Below, piece after piece: positions 1-7,272 of a DNA stretch of 64,000 bases (the stretch's first letter is position 1; each line of letters starts with the position of its first letter). Position numbers and translations under genes: made by a program. This DNA comes from Arthrobacter bussei (GTDB lineage: Bacteria > Actinomycetota > Actinomycetes > Actinomycetales > Micrococcaceae). The stretch lies in assembly GCF_009377195.2 (NCBI RefSeq), contig NZ_VJXX01000001.1, positions 1,364,001-1,428,000 of the forward strand, read 5' to 3'. The notes under the pieces are model-generated. The model was not told the DNA's origin. It saw only the letters and a program-made list of their open reading frames with translations, and did not search any database.

Positions 1-676
1 CGGCCACCACCGCACGCCACCAGTGCAGCTTCGGGACCTGCTGCCGGGTCCTGACGCCCAGCGGGGAGATCACGATCCTCCGGAGGCCCAGGACAGCACT
101 CAGGGCGGCGAGCGCCACGATGCCGAGAGCGACCAGCGCGACCGGTCCCGGCCCCATCCACACCGCACCGCCCAGTGCTTCGCCCCGGAAGGGGATGAGC
201 TGCACCAGCGGCAGGAGCAGGAGATGACCCACGATCCCGGCCAGCGCTCCCACTGCGGCGAGCATCATCGATTCCGCGACGGTCATGACGGCGACGGTCC
301 CCGACGGAGCCCCGAGCAGCCGCAGGGTCGCGAGGCGTCCGTCCCGGCGTCGGGCGGAGAGCCTCGCTGCAGAGCCGCCGAGCGTCATGAGCGGCACCAC
401 GAGCAACGAGGTCGCGATGGCGGCGAGCGCGAGGTAGAGCTGCCCTGTCTCGTCCTGCCACTGGAGAAAGGCGAGTCCGCCGGCGACGACGGTGAGCAGG
501 AGAGCGGTCACGAACGCGAAGGCGGTGACGGGGAGGACGGACGAGGACAGGCCGTTGGCCGACGGCTTCGCGAGCAGCCAGGCGAGGCGGACGGCGACCC
601 GCAGGGGTACGCCGGCACCTGCGGCCCCACCGATCGCCTCCGCTCGCGGGGACGCAGAACGCAGGGCCGCGCTCAC
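1..676 (-). CDS. FtsX-like ABC transporter permease, C-terminus cut by window edge
   Basis: Reading the minus strand from a GTG at 676 gives an open frame of 225 codons that runs off the left edge without a stop. It begins MSAALRSASPRAEAIG and has four clear hydrophobic segments (around residues 47-68, 78-96, 126-150 and 167-186). The stretch after the second segment (ARRRDGRLATLRLLGAP) is the cytoplasmic loop typical of FtsX/MacB permeases, where RR.....LA.LR.LGA is a recurring pattern. The GTG overlaps the TGA of the upstream ATPase by four bases (GTGA), so the two are translationally coupled. Family knowledge: such pairs export lipids, peptides or antibiotics or act in cell-wall signalling; the substrate cannot be told. 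The remaining part of the gene lies outside the window. Confidence 0.85.
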   Translation of the reverse strand, partial: MSAALRSASPRAEAIGGAAGAGVPLRVAVRLAWLLAKPSANGLSSSVLPVTAFAFVTALLLTVVAGGLAFLQWQDETGQLYLALAAIATSLLVVPLMTLGGSAARLSARRRDGRLATLRLLGAPSGTVAVMTVAESMMLAAVGALAGIVGHLLLLPLVQLIPFRGEALGGAVWMGPGPVALVALGIVALAALSAVLGLRRIVISPLGVRTRQQVPKLHWWRAVVA

Positions 677-1425
677 GCCGCTGTCCCCGGGCACAGCGAG
701 TCACGGACGATGCGCCCGTCGCGGAGGTGGACCGTCCGCGCGCACCGGCGGGCGACGTCGTCGTCGTGCGTGACGACCACGAGTGTCCGGCCCGTTCCCG
801 TGGTCGACCGGAGCAGGATGTCCATGACCTCGGCGGACGTGCCGGAGTCGAGGGCGCCGGTAGGCTCGTCCGCGAAGACGACGCTCGCTCCCGACACCTG
901 CGCGCGGGCGATGGCGACGCGCTGCGCCTGGCCGCCGGACAGCTGGCCGACGCGGCGGTCCTCCATGCCGCCCAGGCCGAGGGCCCCGAGCCATTGCGCC
1001 GCGGAGTGCTCGGCGCCCCGGCGGTCGACGCCCAGCAGCATGAGGGCGACGGCGACGTTCTCGAGAGCCGTGAGCTCGGGGATCAGGAGGCCCTGCTGGA
1101 AGACGAACCCGAAGGTCGAGCGCCGGAGTGCGGACCGGCGGCGGTCGTCGAGGCCCGCGACGTCGGTGGTGGCGCCGTCGAGCTGGAGGAGGACCTGCCC
1201 GGCGTCGGGCGTGACGATCCCCGCGAGGCAGTGCAGGAGGGTCGTCTTCCCGCCGCCCGAGGGACCCATGACGGCGACCGATTCACCGGCGCGGATGTCG
1301 AGGTCGAGCCCGGCGAGGGCCCGCGTGGCCTCGTAGGACTTGACGAGGCCACGGGCACTGAGGACGGCGGGCGGCAGGTGGGCGGGGGCGGCGGGCAGTG
1401 GTCTGCCGTGCTGGAAGGGGGTCAT
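673..1425 (-). CDS. ABC transporter ATP-binding protein (LolD/MacB type)
   Basis: This 250-residue nucleotide-binding subunit powers the FtsX-like permease that follows it with a 4-base overlap. Visible motifs are Walker A GPSGGGKTT (about residues 54-62), the Q-loop region FGFVFQQGLLIPELTALENV, the ABC signature LSGGQAQRVAIARA and Walker B VVFADEPTGALD, in the usual order for the lipoprotein-releasing/macrolide-export (LolD/MacB/FtsE) group. Length is normal for the family. The ATG at 1425 has GGAGG only one base upstream, so the real ribosome contact may be the GGAAG a little further out; no better in-frame start is visible. Substrate is unknown. No regulator is adjacent in the window. Confidence 0.93.
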   Translation of the reverse strand: MTPFQHGRPLPAAPAHLPPAVLSARGLVKSYEATRALAGLDLDIRAGESVAVMGPSGGGKTTLLHCLAGIVTPDAGQVLLQLDGATTDVAGLDDRRRSALRRSTFGFVFQQGLLIPELTALENVAVALMLLGVDRRGAEHSAAQWLGALGLGGMEDRRVGQLSGGQAQRVAIARAQVSGASVVFADEPTGALDSGTSAEVMDILLRSTTGTGRTLVVVTHDDDVARRCARTVHLRDGRIVRDSLCPGTAA

Positions 1426-1599
1426 GCCTCCATGCTTCCGGGGACCGGGTGCCGCCGCGTCGGGCCGGGGGCTGAACCGGACACGCCCACCTCATCCCGT
1501 GGTCGGAGATGACCCTGCACCCCGCGCCGCCGACCGCAAGGGGCTCCGGAAGCGCCCCTGGCCCGCTCACCCGCGGGAGGGACTCGCTACGGTGGAGGG

Positions 1600-1830
1600 A
1601 TGTTCTTCCTCTTCGGCCTCACCACGCGCGAGCAGCTCCGGTTCACCCGATCGGCGTCCTGCCGTTACTGCGGGCAGTTCGCCCCGCAGCAGGTGGTCCA
1701 GCGGAAGACCAAGCTGTCGGTGTTCTTCGTGCCGCTCCTCACGCTGAAGCGGACGCGGCTGCAGGTGTGCACCAACTGTGGCGGCACCTCGCGGATCAGC
1801 GGGTCGGAAGAACACGCACTCGCACGCTGA
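1600..1830 (+). CDS. Small zinc-ribbon protein
   Basis: A 76-residue protein with two CxxC knuckles, CRYCGQF near residue 21 and CTNCGGTS near residue 57, separated by a hydrophobic, basic middle (TKLSVFFVPLLTLKRT). This is the layout of the short zinc-ribbon_15 type proteins found in many actinobacteria, in which the middle forms a membrane-facing or beta-rich segment. The start MFFLFGLTTREQ is the conserved beginning of the family, and GGTGGAGGG lies just before it. The gene stands alone, and its stop is four bases from the end of the convergent lyase gene. No function is established for the family as far as I know. Confidence 0.8.
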   Translation: MFFLFGLTTREQLRFTRSASCRYCGQFAPQQVVQRKTKLSVFFVPLLTLKRTRLQVCTNCGGTSRISGSEEHALAR

Positions 1831-1833
1831 CGG

Positions 1834-2682
1834 TCAGGCGTTCCACAGGCCGTACGAGTCGGCGAGCGAGGAGATCTTCTGTGCGCGGGCCAGGCGCGGC
1901 AGGTACGAACCGTCGCCCACCACGGCCCCCGCCGCGTGCTCACGCAGCAGCTCGGAGGCCCAGCTGATCTCGGACTCGCTCGGGGACAGGCCCCGGTTGA
2001 TGGTGTCGGTCGCATCCGTCAGGAGGCAGAGCTTGCCGGTCATGCCCATGGAGGCGGTGACCTTGCATGCCTCGAGCAGGTCGTCGCCGAGGGCACCGAC
2101 GGTCGGCCCGTCGATCGGACCGGGCAGCTGCCCCACGCGGGACGCCACCACGAGCTTGGACCGTGCGTAGGCCAGCGCCATGGGGTCGTCGGACGCCCCG
2201 GTGTCGCGGCGGAAGTCGCCGACGCCGAACGCGAGGCGGAACGTGCCGGGGGCACTCGCGATCGCCGTCGCGTTCTCGATGCCGAGCGCGGATTCGACCA
2301 GGGCCAGGACCGGGGTTCCCGCCTGCAGCCGCATGGCCGTGTGGGTGACCTGCTCGGGCTTCTCCGTCATGGCCAGCATGACGCCGCGGAGGCCCGGTGC
2401 CCTGGACAGGGCCGCGAGGTCGTCCGCCCAGTAGTCGGTCTCGATCCCGTTGACCCTCACCCAGGCGGTCATCCCCGTGGACAGCGCCTCGACCACGCGA
2501 TCGCGCGCCTCGGCCTTGTCCGCGGCGGGGACGGCGTCCTCCATGTCGAACACCACCGAGTCCGCCTCCGACGTCAGCGCCGGGATGAAGTTGTCCTCGG
2601 AAGCAGCGGACGCCAGCAGCCACGATCGGGAGAGCTTGGCGGGAAGCGCGGCGGCGCGGCTGTTTCTGAGGGAGGTGGCCAT
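1834..2682 (-). CDS. HpcH/HpaI aldolase / CitE-like CoA ester lyase
   Basis: A 282-residue TIM-barrel protein of the citrate lyase beta-subunit/malyl-CoA lyase family. Key pieces are LLASAASEDNFIPAL, the VVFDMEDAVP strand (acidic residues near the metal), the conserved arginine in WVRVNG, the metal-binding glutamate in LALVESALGI and the aspartate in LAFGVGDFRRD. Such enzymes cleave or form C-C bonds of 3-hydroxyacyl-CoA thioesters. I chose the ATG at 2682 (MATSLRNSRAA), because residues upstream of it are unlike the family; GGAGG-type sequence is lacking, so the start is moderately certain. It is divergent from a ThDP-dependent enzyme, with 279 bases between, which may or may not indicate a joint pathway. 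Substrate unknown. Confidence 0.85.
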   Translation of the reverse strand: MATSLRNSRAAALPAKLSRSWLLASAASEDNFIPALTSEADSVVFDMEDAVPAADKAEARDRVVEALSTGMTAWVRVNGIETDYWADDLAALSRAPGLRGVMLAMTEKPEQVTHTAMRLQAGTPVLALVESALGIENATAIASAPGTFRLAFGVGDFRRDTGASDDPMALAYARSKLVVASRVGQLPGPIDGPTVGALGDDLLEACKVTASMGMTGKLCLLTDATDTINRGLSPSESEISWASELLREHAAGAVVGDGSYLPRLARAQKISSLADSYGLWNA

Positions 2683-2961
2683 GGTCAAACAGTACTGAGG
2701 AGTGCTGCGCATTATCCACCGGAGACGGACCGCGGTCCGTGAACACTACGACCAAAAGGCGCACGGGCCCGGATCGGGGGCGACCGTCGGGTCCAACGGG
2801 GTCGGCTATAGTGGCGACGTCGGACGCCCACCGCGCGTCGTGCCTGAAAAAGAGGCAATAAGGGCTGTCGGCCCGAGGCACATACGGATCCCACCCACCA
2901 ACGTCCCGGGTGACCGTGTGCACCTCGCCACCGCCCGGATGTTCGTCCTGAGAGATGTCCG
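2683..2961. promoter_or_regulatory. Divergent intergenic region
   Basis: This 279-base stretch separates the CitE-like lyase from the ThDP enzyme and must carry both promoters. The only promoter-like element I can point to is TATAGT at 2807-2812 as a possible -10 box for the plus-strand gene; no convincing -35 box stands 17 bases upstream. No clear palindrome or riboswitch-like structure was recognised. Confidence 0.3.
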
Positions 2962-4623
2962 ATGGCCACCGTCTCCGCCCGCATCGTGTCCGCCCTCCAG
3001 CCCGCTGCCTCCGAGGTCTTCGGTGTCATGGGCAACGGCAACGCCCACTTCCTCGACGCCGTCATGGCGGCACCCGACACCTTCCACTACACCGCCGTCC
3101 GGCATGAAGCGGGTGCGGTCGCCGCCGCCGACGCGTATTTCCGCGCTGCCGGCCGGTTGGCCGTCGCCACCACCACCTACGGCGCCGGCTTCACGAATGC
3201 GCTGACACCCTTGGCCGAAGCAGTGCAGGCGGACATCCCCCTCGTGCTGGTGGTCGGTGATACCCCCACCAGCGGCCGGCGCCCCTGGGACGTCGACCAG
3301 GTGCGGATCGCGGCGGGGCTCGGCGCCCCGACCTTCACGGTGTCCGCGGAACACGTGCTGGCGGAGACGACTGCGGCGGTCGAGCACGCGCTGCGCCACC
3401 GGACGCCGGTGGTGCTGGCCATCCCCTACGACCTCGCCGGCGTGGAGGCCTCGGACGAGGACCAGCCCGGCGCCGTCCGGCCGGCGGTGCTGCCGTTGCC
3501 CGCCGAGGGTAACCTCGAACGCGTGGCAGCGGTCCTGACCGCCGCGGAGCGGCCGCTCGTCCTCGCCGGCCGCGGAGCCTGGATCAGTGGGGCGCAGGGC
3601 GCCGCGACGAAGCTCGCCGAGCACCTCGGGGCCCTCACGGCCACGTCCGGCCTCGGCGCCGGCTTCTTCGGCGACCATCCGTCGTCATTGGGAATCGCCG
3701 GTGGCTGGGCCTCGGAACGCACGGCTCAGCTGATCGCCGAGGCCGACGTCGTGCTCGTCCTCGGCGCACGGCTCAACCAGTTCACCACCCGCTTCGGGCA
3801 CGCGTTCGGCGGCTCCGCCCACGTGATCCAGGTTGACGTAGCCGACGCCCCCACCTCGGCCGTCGTCACGGACCATCTGCGCGGCGATGCCCGCGCGATC
3901 GCGGAGGCGCTGACGGACGTGCTGATCGGGACGCCTGCGGCCGGACACACCGCTGCGCGCTGGAGCGACGTCGCCGCAGTCCGCGCCCTGCTGTCCCACG
4001 ACGCCCGCGAGGACGGTGACGCACTCGCCGCCGACGGGCGGCTCGATCCGCGCAGCCTGTGCCGCGCGCTCGACGGAATGCTGCCGGCGGACCGCACGAT
4101 CGTCCAGGACGGCGGGCACTTCATCGGCTGGGCGCCCGGCTACCTGCGCGTCCCGGCGCCCAACCGGCTGATCATGGTCGGGACGGCCTACCAGACCATC
4201 GGCCTCGGCTTCCCGAGCGCCGTCGGTGCCGCGCGTGCCCTGCCGGCCTCCACCCTCGTGCTCTGCACGGGTGACGGCGGCGGGCTGATGGCCCTCGCCG
4301 ACCTCGACTCGTTCATCCGGACCGCCCGGCGCGCGGTGATCGTCGTGTTCAACGATGCCGCCTACGGTGCGGAGATCCACCAGTACGCAGTGCGTGGTAT
4401 CCACTCCGGCCCCATGATGATCGACGAGGTCGACTTCGCCGCCCTCGCCACCGCCCTCGGCGCCACGGGCCGCACGATCAGGACCCTCCAGGATCTCGAC
4501 GGCGTGGCGGGCTGGCTTGCCTCCGACGACGACGGCGTGCTGCTGCTCGACTGCAAGATCTCCCAGCAGGTCGTGGCCCCGTACATGCAGGAGATCGTCG
4601 CCGTCGCGACCGGCGCGAAGTAG
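2962..4623 (+). CDS. Thiamine diphosphate-dependent decarboxylase/synthase-like protein
   Basis: A 553-residue three-domain enzyme of the acetolactate synthase/benzoylformate decarboxylase/oxalyl-CoA decarboxylase superfamily. The cofactor-activating glutamate is in VRHEAGAVAAADAYFR (E49). The central domain (about 180-330) has LAGRGAWISGA. The C-terminal ThDP motif is complete: GDG at 437-439, then exactly 24 residues to N464. Length matches the family. The family uses ThDP and Mg2+ to decarboxylate 2-keto acids or join them to a second carbonyl. The regions that would decide between true acetolactate synthase and a decarboxylase are not diagnostic, and no small regulatory IlvN subunit follows, so I call it only at superfamily level. 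GAGAG lies eight bases before the ATG. It is divergent from the CitE-like lyase. Confidence 0.88.
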   Translation: MATVSARIVSALQPAASEVFGVMGNGNAHFLDAVMAAPDTFHYTAVRHEAGAVAAADAYFRAAGRLAVATTTYGAGFTNALTPLAEAVQADIPLVLVVGDTPTSGRRPWDVDQVRIAAGLGAPTFTVSAEHVLAETTAAVEHALRHRTPVVLAIPYDLAGVEASDEDQPGAVRPAVLPLPAEGNLERVAAVLTAAERPLVLAGRGAWISGAQGAATKLAEHLGALTATSGLGAGFFGDHPSSLGIAGGWASERTAQLIAEADVVLVLGARLNQFTTRFGHAFGGSAHVIQVDVADAPTSAVVTDHLRGDARAIAEALTDVLIGTPAAGHTAARWSDVAAVRALLSHDAREDGDALAADGRLDPRSLCRALDGMLPADRTIVQDGGHFIGWAPGYLRVPAPNRLIMVGTAYQTIGLGFPSAVGAARALPASTLVLCTGDGGGLMALADLDSFIRTARRAVIVVFNDAAYGAEIHQYAVRGIHSGPMMIDEVDFAALATALGATGRTIRTLQDLDGVAGWLASDDDGVLLLDCKISQQVVAPYMQEIVAVATGAK

Positions 4624-4689
4624 CGCTGCGCGGGCCTCCTCTTCCGGCTGGGGGTGGCTGGATCCGTCGACGCGTGCGAGGCATGTCGA

Positions 4690-5013
4690 TCATGCGGGCT
4701 CGATCGACAGCCCGGTGATGGTGCCGTCCTGCTCGGTGAAGGTGAAGGCGAACCTGAGGGGACCGCCGGGGAACTCACCGTCGACCGACCCCACGAGGCG
4801 CGTCCCCCGCCAGGAGACCGGGGTGATGACGATCTTCGGATCGACCTGGTGCACCCTGATCCACTCGCGCAGTGCGGGTCCGGTGTCGTAGGTGGTCCCG
4901 TCGTCCGTGACGGTCGCGCCGCCGGCGAAGACGGCGAACAGCGCGTCGGCATCGTGCGCGTTCGTGGCAGCGACGAAGGCGCCGACGGTGGTGGGCAGGG
5001 TGATCTCAGCCAT
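4690..5013 (-). CDS. Nuclear transport factor 2-like (SnoaL-type) protein
   Basis: A 107-residue alpha+beta-barrel protein. The sequence TVGAFVAATNAHDADALFAVFAGGATVTDDG is the usual first helix pair and strand of SnoaL/NTF2-like proteins, followed by LREWIRVHQ and a C-terminal FTFTEQDGTITGLSIEP strand pair. The family includes small-molecule isomerases, cyclases and accessory domains, so function cannot be assigned. The open frame extends further upstream, but the start at 5013 (MAEITLPTTV) fits the family and is preceded by GAAGAGAG. It is transcribed divergently from a MarR regulator and faces two palindromes, so it is probably that regulator's target. Confidence 0.82.
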   Translation of the reverse strand: MAEITLPTTVGAFVAATNAHDADALFAVFAGGATVTDDGTTYDTGPALREWIRVHQVDPKIVITPVSWRGTRLVGSVDGEFPGGPLRFAFTFTEQDGTITGLSIEPA

Positions 5014-5166
5014 GGTGATGCTCTCTTCTCGTGTGACGGGAGCGAGACACGCGCCCGCTGGGTTCGGACCGACGGTTCCGGCCGTCGGGAGGTGGCGACC
5101 GGATCGGCCCCGGTCAGCCTGTGCGGCTCGTCGTCGACGGCGGTGCGGCCACGTGAACCGCTCGGT

Positions 5167-5224
5167 CGTCGACCGGTCGACGAAGGACGACCGTATCATA
5201 ATACTGTCCTGCAGGACAGCATTA
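5167..5224. promoter_or_regulatory. Two palindromic operators between NTF2-like gene and marR
   Basis: Two exact palindromes lie in the divergent promoter region: CGTCGACCGGTCGACG at 5167-5182 and CTGTCCTGCAGGACAG at 5204-5219. The second extends to 5199-5224 (TAAT...ATTA) with a single mismatched pair. Their centres are 37 bases apart. CATAAT at 5197-5202 is a possible -10 box for marR, so the second palindrome covers the likely start of transcription and the first lies over the -35 area. MarR proteins bind palindromes of about this size as dimers; that the adjacent MarR binds here is inference. Confidence 0.65.
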
Positions 5225-5267
5225 CGGGGTGCACTACCTCAGCAGGTCATGCGGATAGAGTGCTGGG

Positions 5268-5804
5268 ATGGCTGACGAGGACGAGGATCACGACACGGAA
5301 CGACGGCGGCCGCTGAACGCCGATGACTTCCCGTATCGGTCCACGCTCCTTGCCAACCTCAGCGCGCTGATCCTCCTGTGGGACTCCCCGGCTGTGCAGG
5401 GCCAGATCCTCGCGAAGAGCGGCGAATCCCTGGATCAACCCTCCCACCAGACCCTTCGGCTCCTGTTGGCGTGGGGCTCCCTGCGTCCCACGGCCCTCGC
5501 GGACGAACTCGGCGTCGGGGCGTCGTACGTGAGCAAGATCGTGGGGCGACTCGAAGCTGACGGCCTGGTCCAGCGGTCGACGGATCCCGATGATCGCCGA
5601 GCCACCCTGATCACCCTGACGCCGGCAGGTGTGGAGGCCGCACGCGGCGTCTACGCCCTCGGCGACAGGATGATCAGTGAAGTGCTCGAGGGCTGGTCTG
5701 CTTCCGACATCGACCGCTACACCGCCCTGACCGAGCGCTTCGTCGATGACGCGATCGGGTCGATCGCGCGGATGCGCGAACGGGGCCTTCGACCTCCGCC
5801 GTAG
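5268..5804 (+). CDS. MarR family transcriptional regulator
   Basis: A 178-residue winged-helix protein. Helices around LRLLLAWGSLRPTALADELGVGASYVSKIVGRLEADGLVQRS form the DNA-binding helix-turn-helix (about residues 65-105), and the wing is STDPDDRRATLITLTPAG, with the family-typical DxRRxxxxLT pattern. N-terminal and C-terminal helices for dimerisation flank it. MarR proteins are usually repressors released by small aromatic or oxidising ligands. It is divergent from the NTF2-like gene, and two palindromes lie in between, which suggests control of itself and of that gene. Ligand unknown. Confidence 0.9.
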   Translation: MADEDEDHDTERRRPLNADDFPYRSTLLANLSALILLWDSPAVQGQILAKSGESLDQPSHQTLRLLLAWGSLRPTALADELGVGASYVSKIVGRLEADGLVQRSTDPDDRRATLITLTPAGVEAARGVYALGDRMISEVLEGWSASDIDRYTALTERFVDDAIGSIARMRERGLRPPP

Positions 5805-5910
5805 CGGAGGGTGACGGTCAGGACCACGATGCGGTGCTGGTGCGGCACACGACGCCGGCGGACCACCCACCCCTGTCGACACACCTCCTCCGCACTCCTA
5901 CGCTGGTGCG

Positions 5911-6345
5911 ATGACTGATGTGAAGCAGGTGCAGGTGACCTTCGACTGCGCCGATCCGCGCGCCGTCTCGGCGTTCTGGAAGGCCTCTCTCGGGTACGTG
6001 GACCCGCCCGTGCCACCCGGTTTCGCCTCCTGGGAGGCCTTCGATGCCTCCCTGCCCGAGGAACGACGGGGCTCCATGTCGGCCTGCCAGGACCCGGACG
6101 GGATCGGGCCCCGCCTCTTCTTCCAGCGGGTACCCGAGCCGAAGTCGGTGAAGAACCGGATGCACCTGGACGTGCGCGTCGGGACCGGGCTGCGCGGCGA
6201 CGAACGCGTCGCCGCACTGGAGGCCGAGGCGGCCCGTCTCGTTCCGCTGGGCGCGCGCCGGCTGCACCTCCTGCCGGCGGACGACGAGGACGAGGCGTGC
6301 CTCGTCATGCAGGACGTGGAGGGCAACGAGTTCTGCCTCGACTGA
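5911..6345 (+). CDS. VOC family (glyoxalase-like) protein
   Basis: A 144-residue protein with the beta-alpha-beta-beta-beta fold signs of the vicinal-oxygen-chelate superfamily: VQVTFDCADPRAVSAFWKASLGYV at the start, PRLFFQRVPEPKSVKNRMHLDV in the middle and VMQDVEGNEFCLD at the end. This matches the Glyoxalase_6 subfamily, many members of which are of unknown function and some of which act in resistance or small-molecule binding. The middle HLDV histidine and the final glutamate (NEFC) are at positions where metal ligands occur. The gene stands alone; nothing nearby suggests a substrate. Confidence 0.85.
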   Translation: MTDVKQVQVTFDCADPRAVSAFWKASLGYVDPPVPPGFASWEAFDASLPEERRGSMSACQDPDGIGPRLFFQRVPEPKSVKNRMHLDVRVGTGLRGDERVAALEAEAARLVPLGARRLHLLPADDEDEACLVMQDVEGNEFCLD

Positions 6346-6479
6346 GACCACCTCGACGCCCGACGGCAGGACTCCCACCCTGCCCTCGGAGGGAGCGGGC
6401 GGACGAGTGGGAGCACGAGGGCCGGCGCGGACACCGCTCCGGCCAGGACCACCTCAGGGCGGAGTCCGGGATCCGGTGG

Positions 6480-7004
6480 TCATCGACCGGGGGCTCGGTT
6501 CCGGTGCCGACGCACTGCTGCCCGGTTGGCGCACCGGACGGAGCAGTACCGTTGCCGGCCGTTCCGCGTCGTGTCGACGACGACGCGCGAGCACGGGTCC
6601 CCCGCGCAGCGACCCAGCCGGTGCATCCCCCGGGTGACGAGATGCAGCGAGGTACCGACCCCGATCACGGCCCGCAGCACGCTCGGCAGCGCCTGGCCCT
6701 CGTCCCGGTAGTGCAGGTGCCAGCCCTCGCCGTCGTGGTCGGTCAGGCGCGGGTATGCCGCCACGGCGGCCATCGCGTGGTTCAGCAGCGCAGCCCGGGC
6801 ATCGTCCGAATCGGCATCGACGACGGCCAGCCACTCGTCGATCACGCCGCGTACCGACGGGTGGTCCTCGCGGTCGGAGGGGAACGCCATGGTCATGCCG
6901 AACTCGCGCGTCCTGGAGATGATGCCCGCCCGATCCACCGGCCAGTCATCCGCGAGTGATGCCGCGAGGAGGACCGCGTATTCACCGTAAGGGTTGAGAT
7001 GCAT
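6480..7004 (-). CDS. CGNR-type zinc finger transcription factor-like protein
   Basis: A 174-residue protein from the ATG at 7004 (MHLNPYGEYAVLLAASLAD). The N-terminal part is the ABATE-type stress/ligand-binding domain with the pattern YRDEGQALPSVLRAVIGVG. The C-terminal zinc finger reads RCAGDPCSRVVVD, then RYCSVRCANRAAVRRHR, four cysteines with a CANR in place of the name-giving CGNR. Members are presumed DNA-binding regulators. The start is only 25 bases from that of the divergent small gene, so its promoter probably lies inside that gene. Targets unknown. Confidence 0.85.
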   Translation of the reverse strand: MHLNPYGEYAVLLAASLADDWPVDRAGIISRTREFGMTMAFPSDREDHPSVRGVIDEWLAVVDADSDDARAALLNHAMAAVAAYPRLTDHDGEGWHLHYRDEGQALPSVLRAVIGVGTSLHLVTRGMHRLGRCAGDPCSRVVVDTTRNGRQRYCSVRCANRAAVRRHRNRAPGR

Positions 7005-7029
7005 AAGGGCATTACACCACCCTGAGGGC

Positions 7030-7254
7030 ATGACCCCTACTCCACAGCAGCACACCACACGCCCCGACCCGCTGCACCTGCACCTGGACCTGCACCTAGA
7101 GCACGCCTGGGCGACCGAGTCGGTGCACCCGACGTCGGAGGGACGGGTGCACTATGTACGCTGCGGCACCTGCGGTGTCCGGCGGGTCGACCTGCAGCCG
7201 ACGGGCACCCTTCCTCCGATCGCCCTGAGCTGCCCCGTCGGCAGCTCGAGATGA
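7030..7254 (+). CDS. Small conserved cysteine-containing protein
   Basis: A 74-residue protein beginning MTPTPQQHTTRP, then HAWATESVHPTSEGRVHYVRCGTCGVRRVDLQ. The block from HAWATES to RRVDLQ, with one CxxC, is a recurring pattern in small actinobacterial proteins of unknown function; I know it by pattern, not by a named family. The single CxxC plus a late cysteine could bind zinc only weakly or in a dimer. GAGGG sits one base before the ATG, an awkward spacing that leaves the start uncertain. It is divergent from, and very close to, the CGNR gene. Confidence 0.55.
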   Translation: MTPTPQQHTTRPDPLHLHLDLHLEHAWATESVHPTSEGRVHYVRCGTCGVRRVDLQPTGTLPPIALSCPVGSSR

Positions 7255-7272
7255 GGCCCGCCGGACCGGCCG

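Noticed and set aside
23..1336. Plus-strand open frame at the left end
   Set aside because: It is antisense to the ABC ATPase and FtsX-like permease, which have complete motifs on the minus strand.
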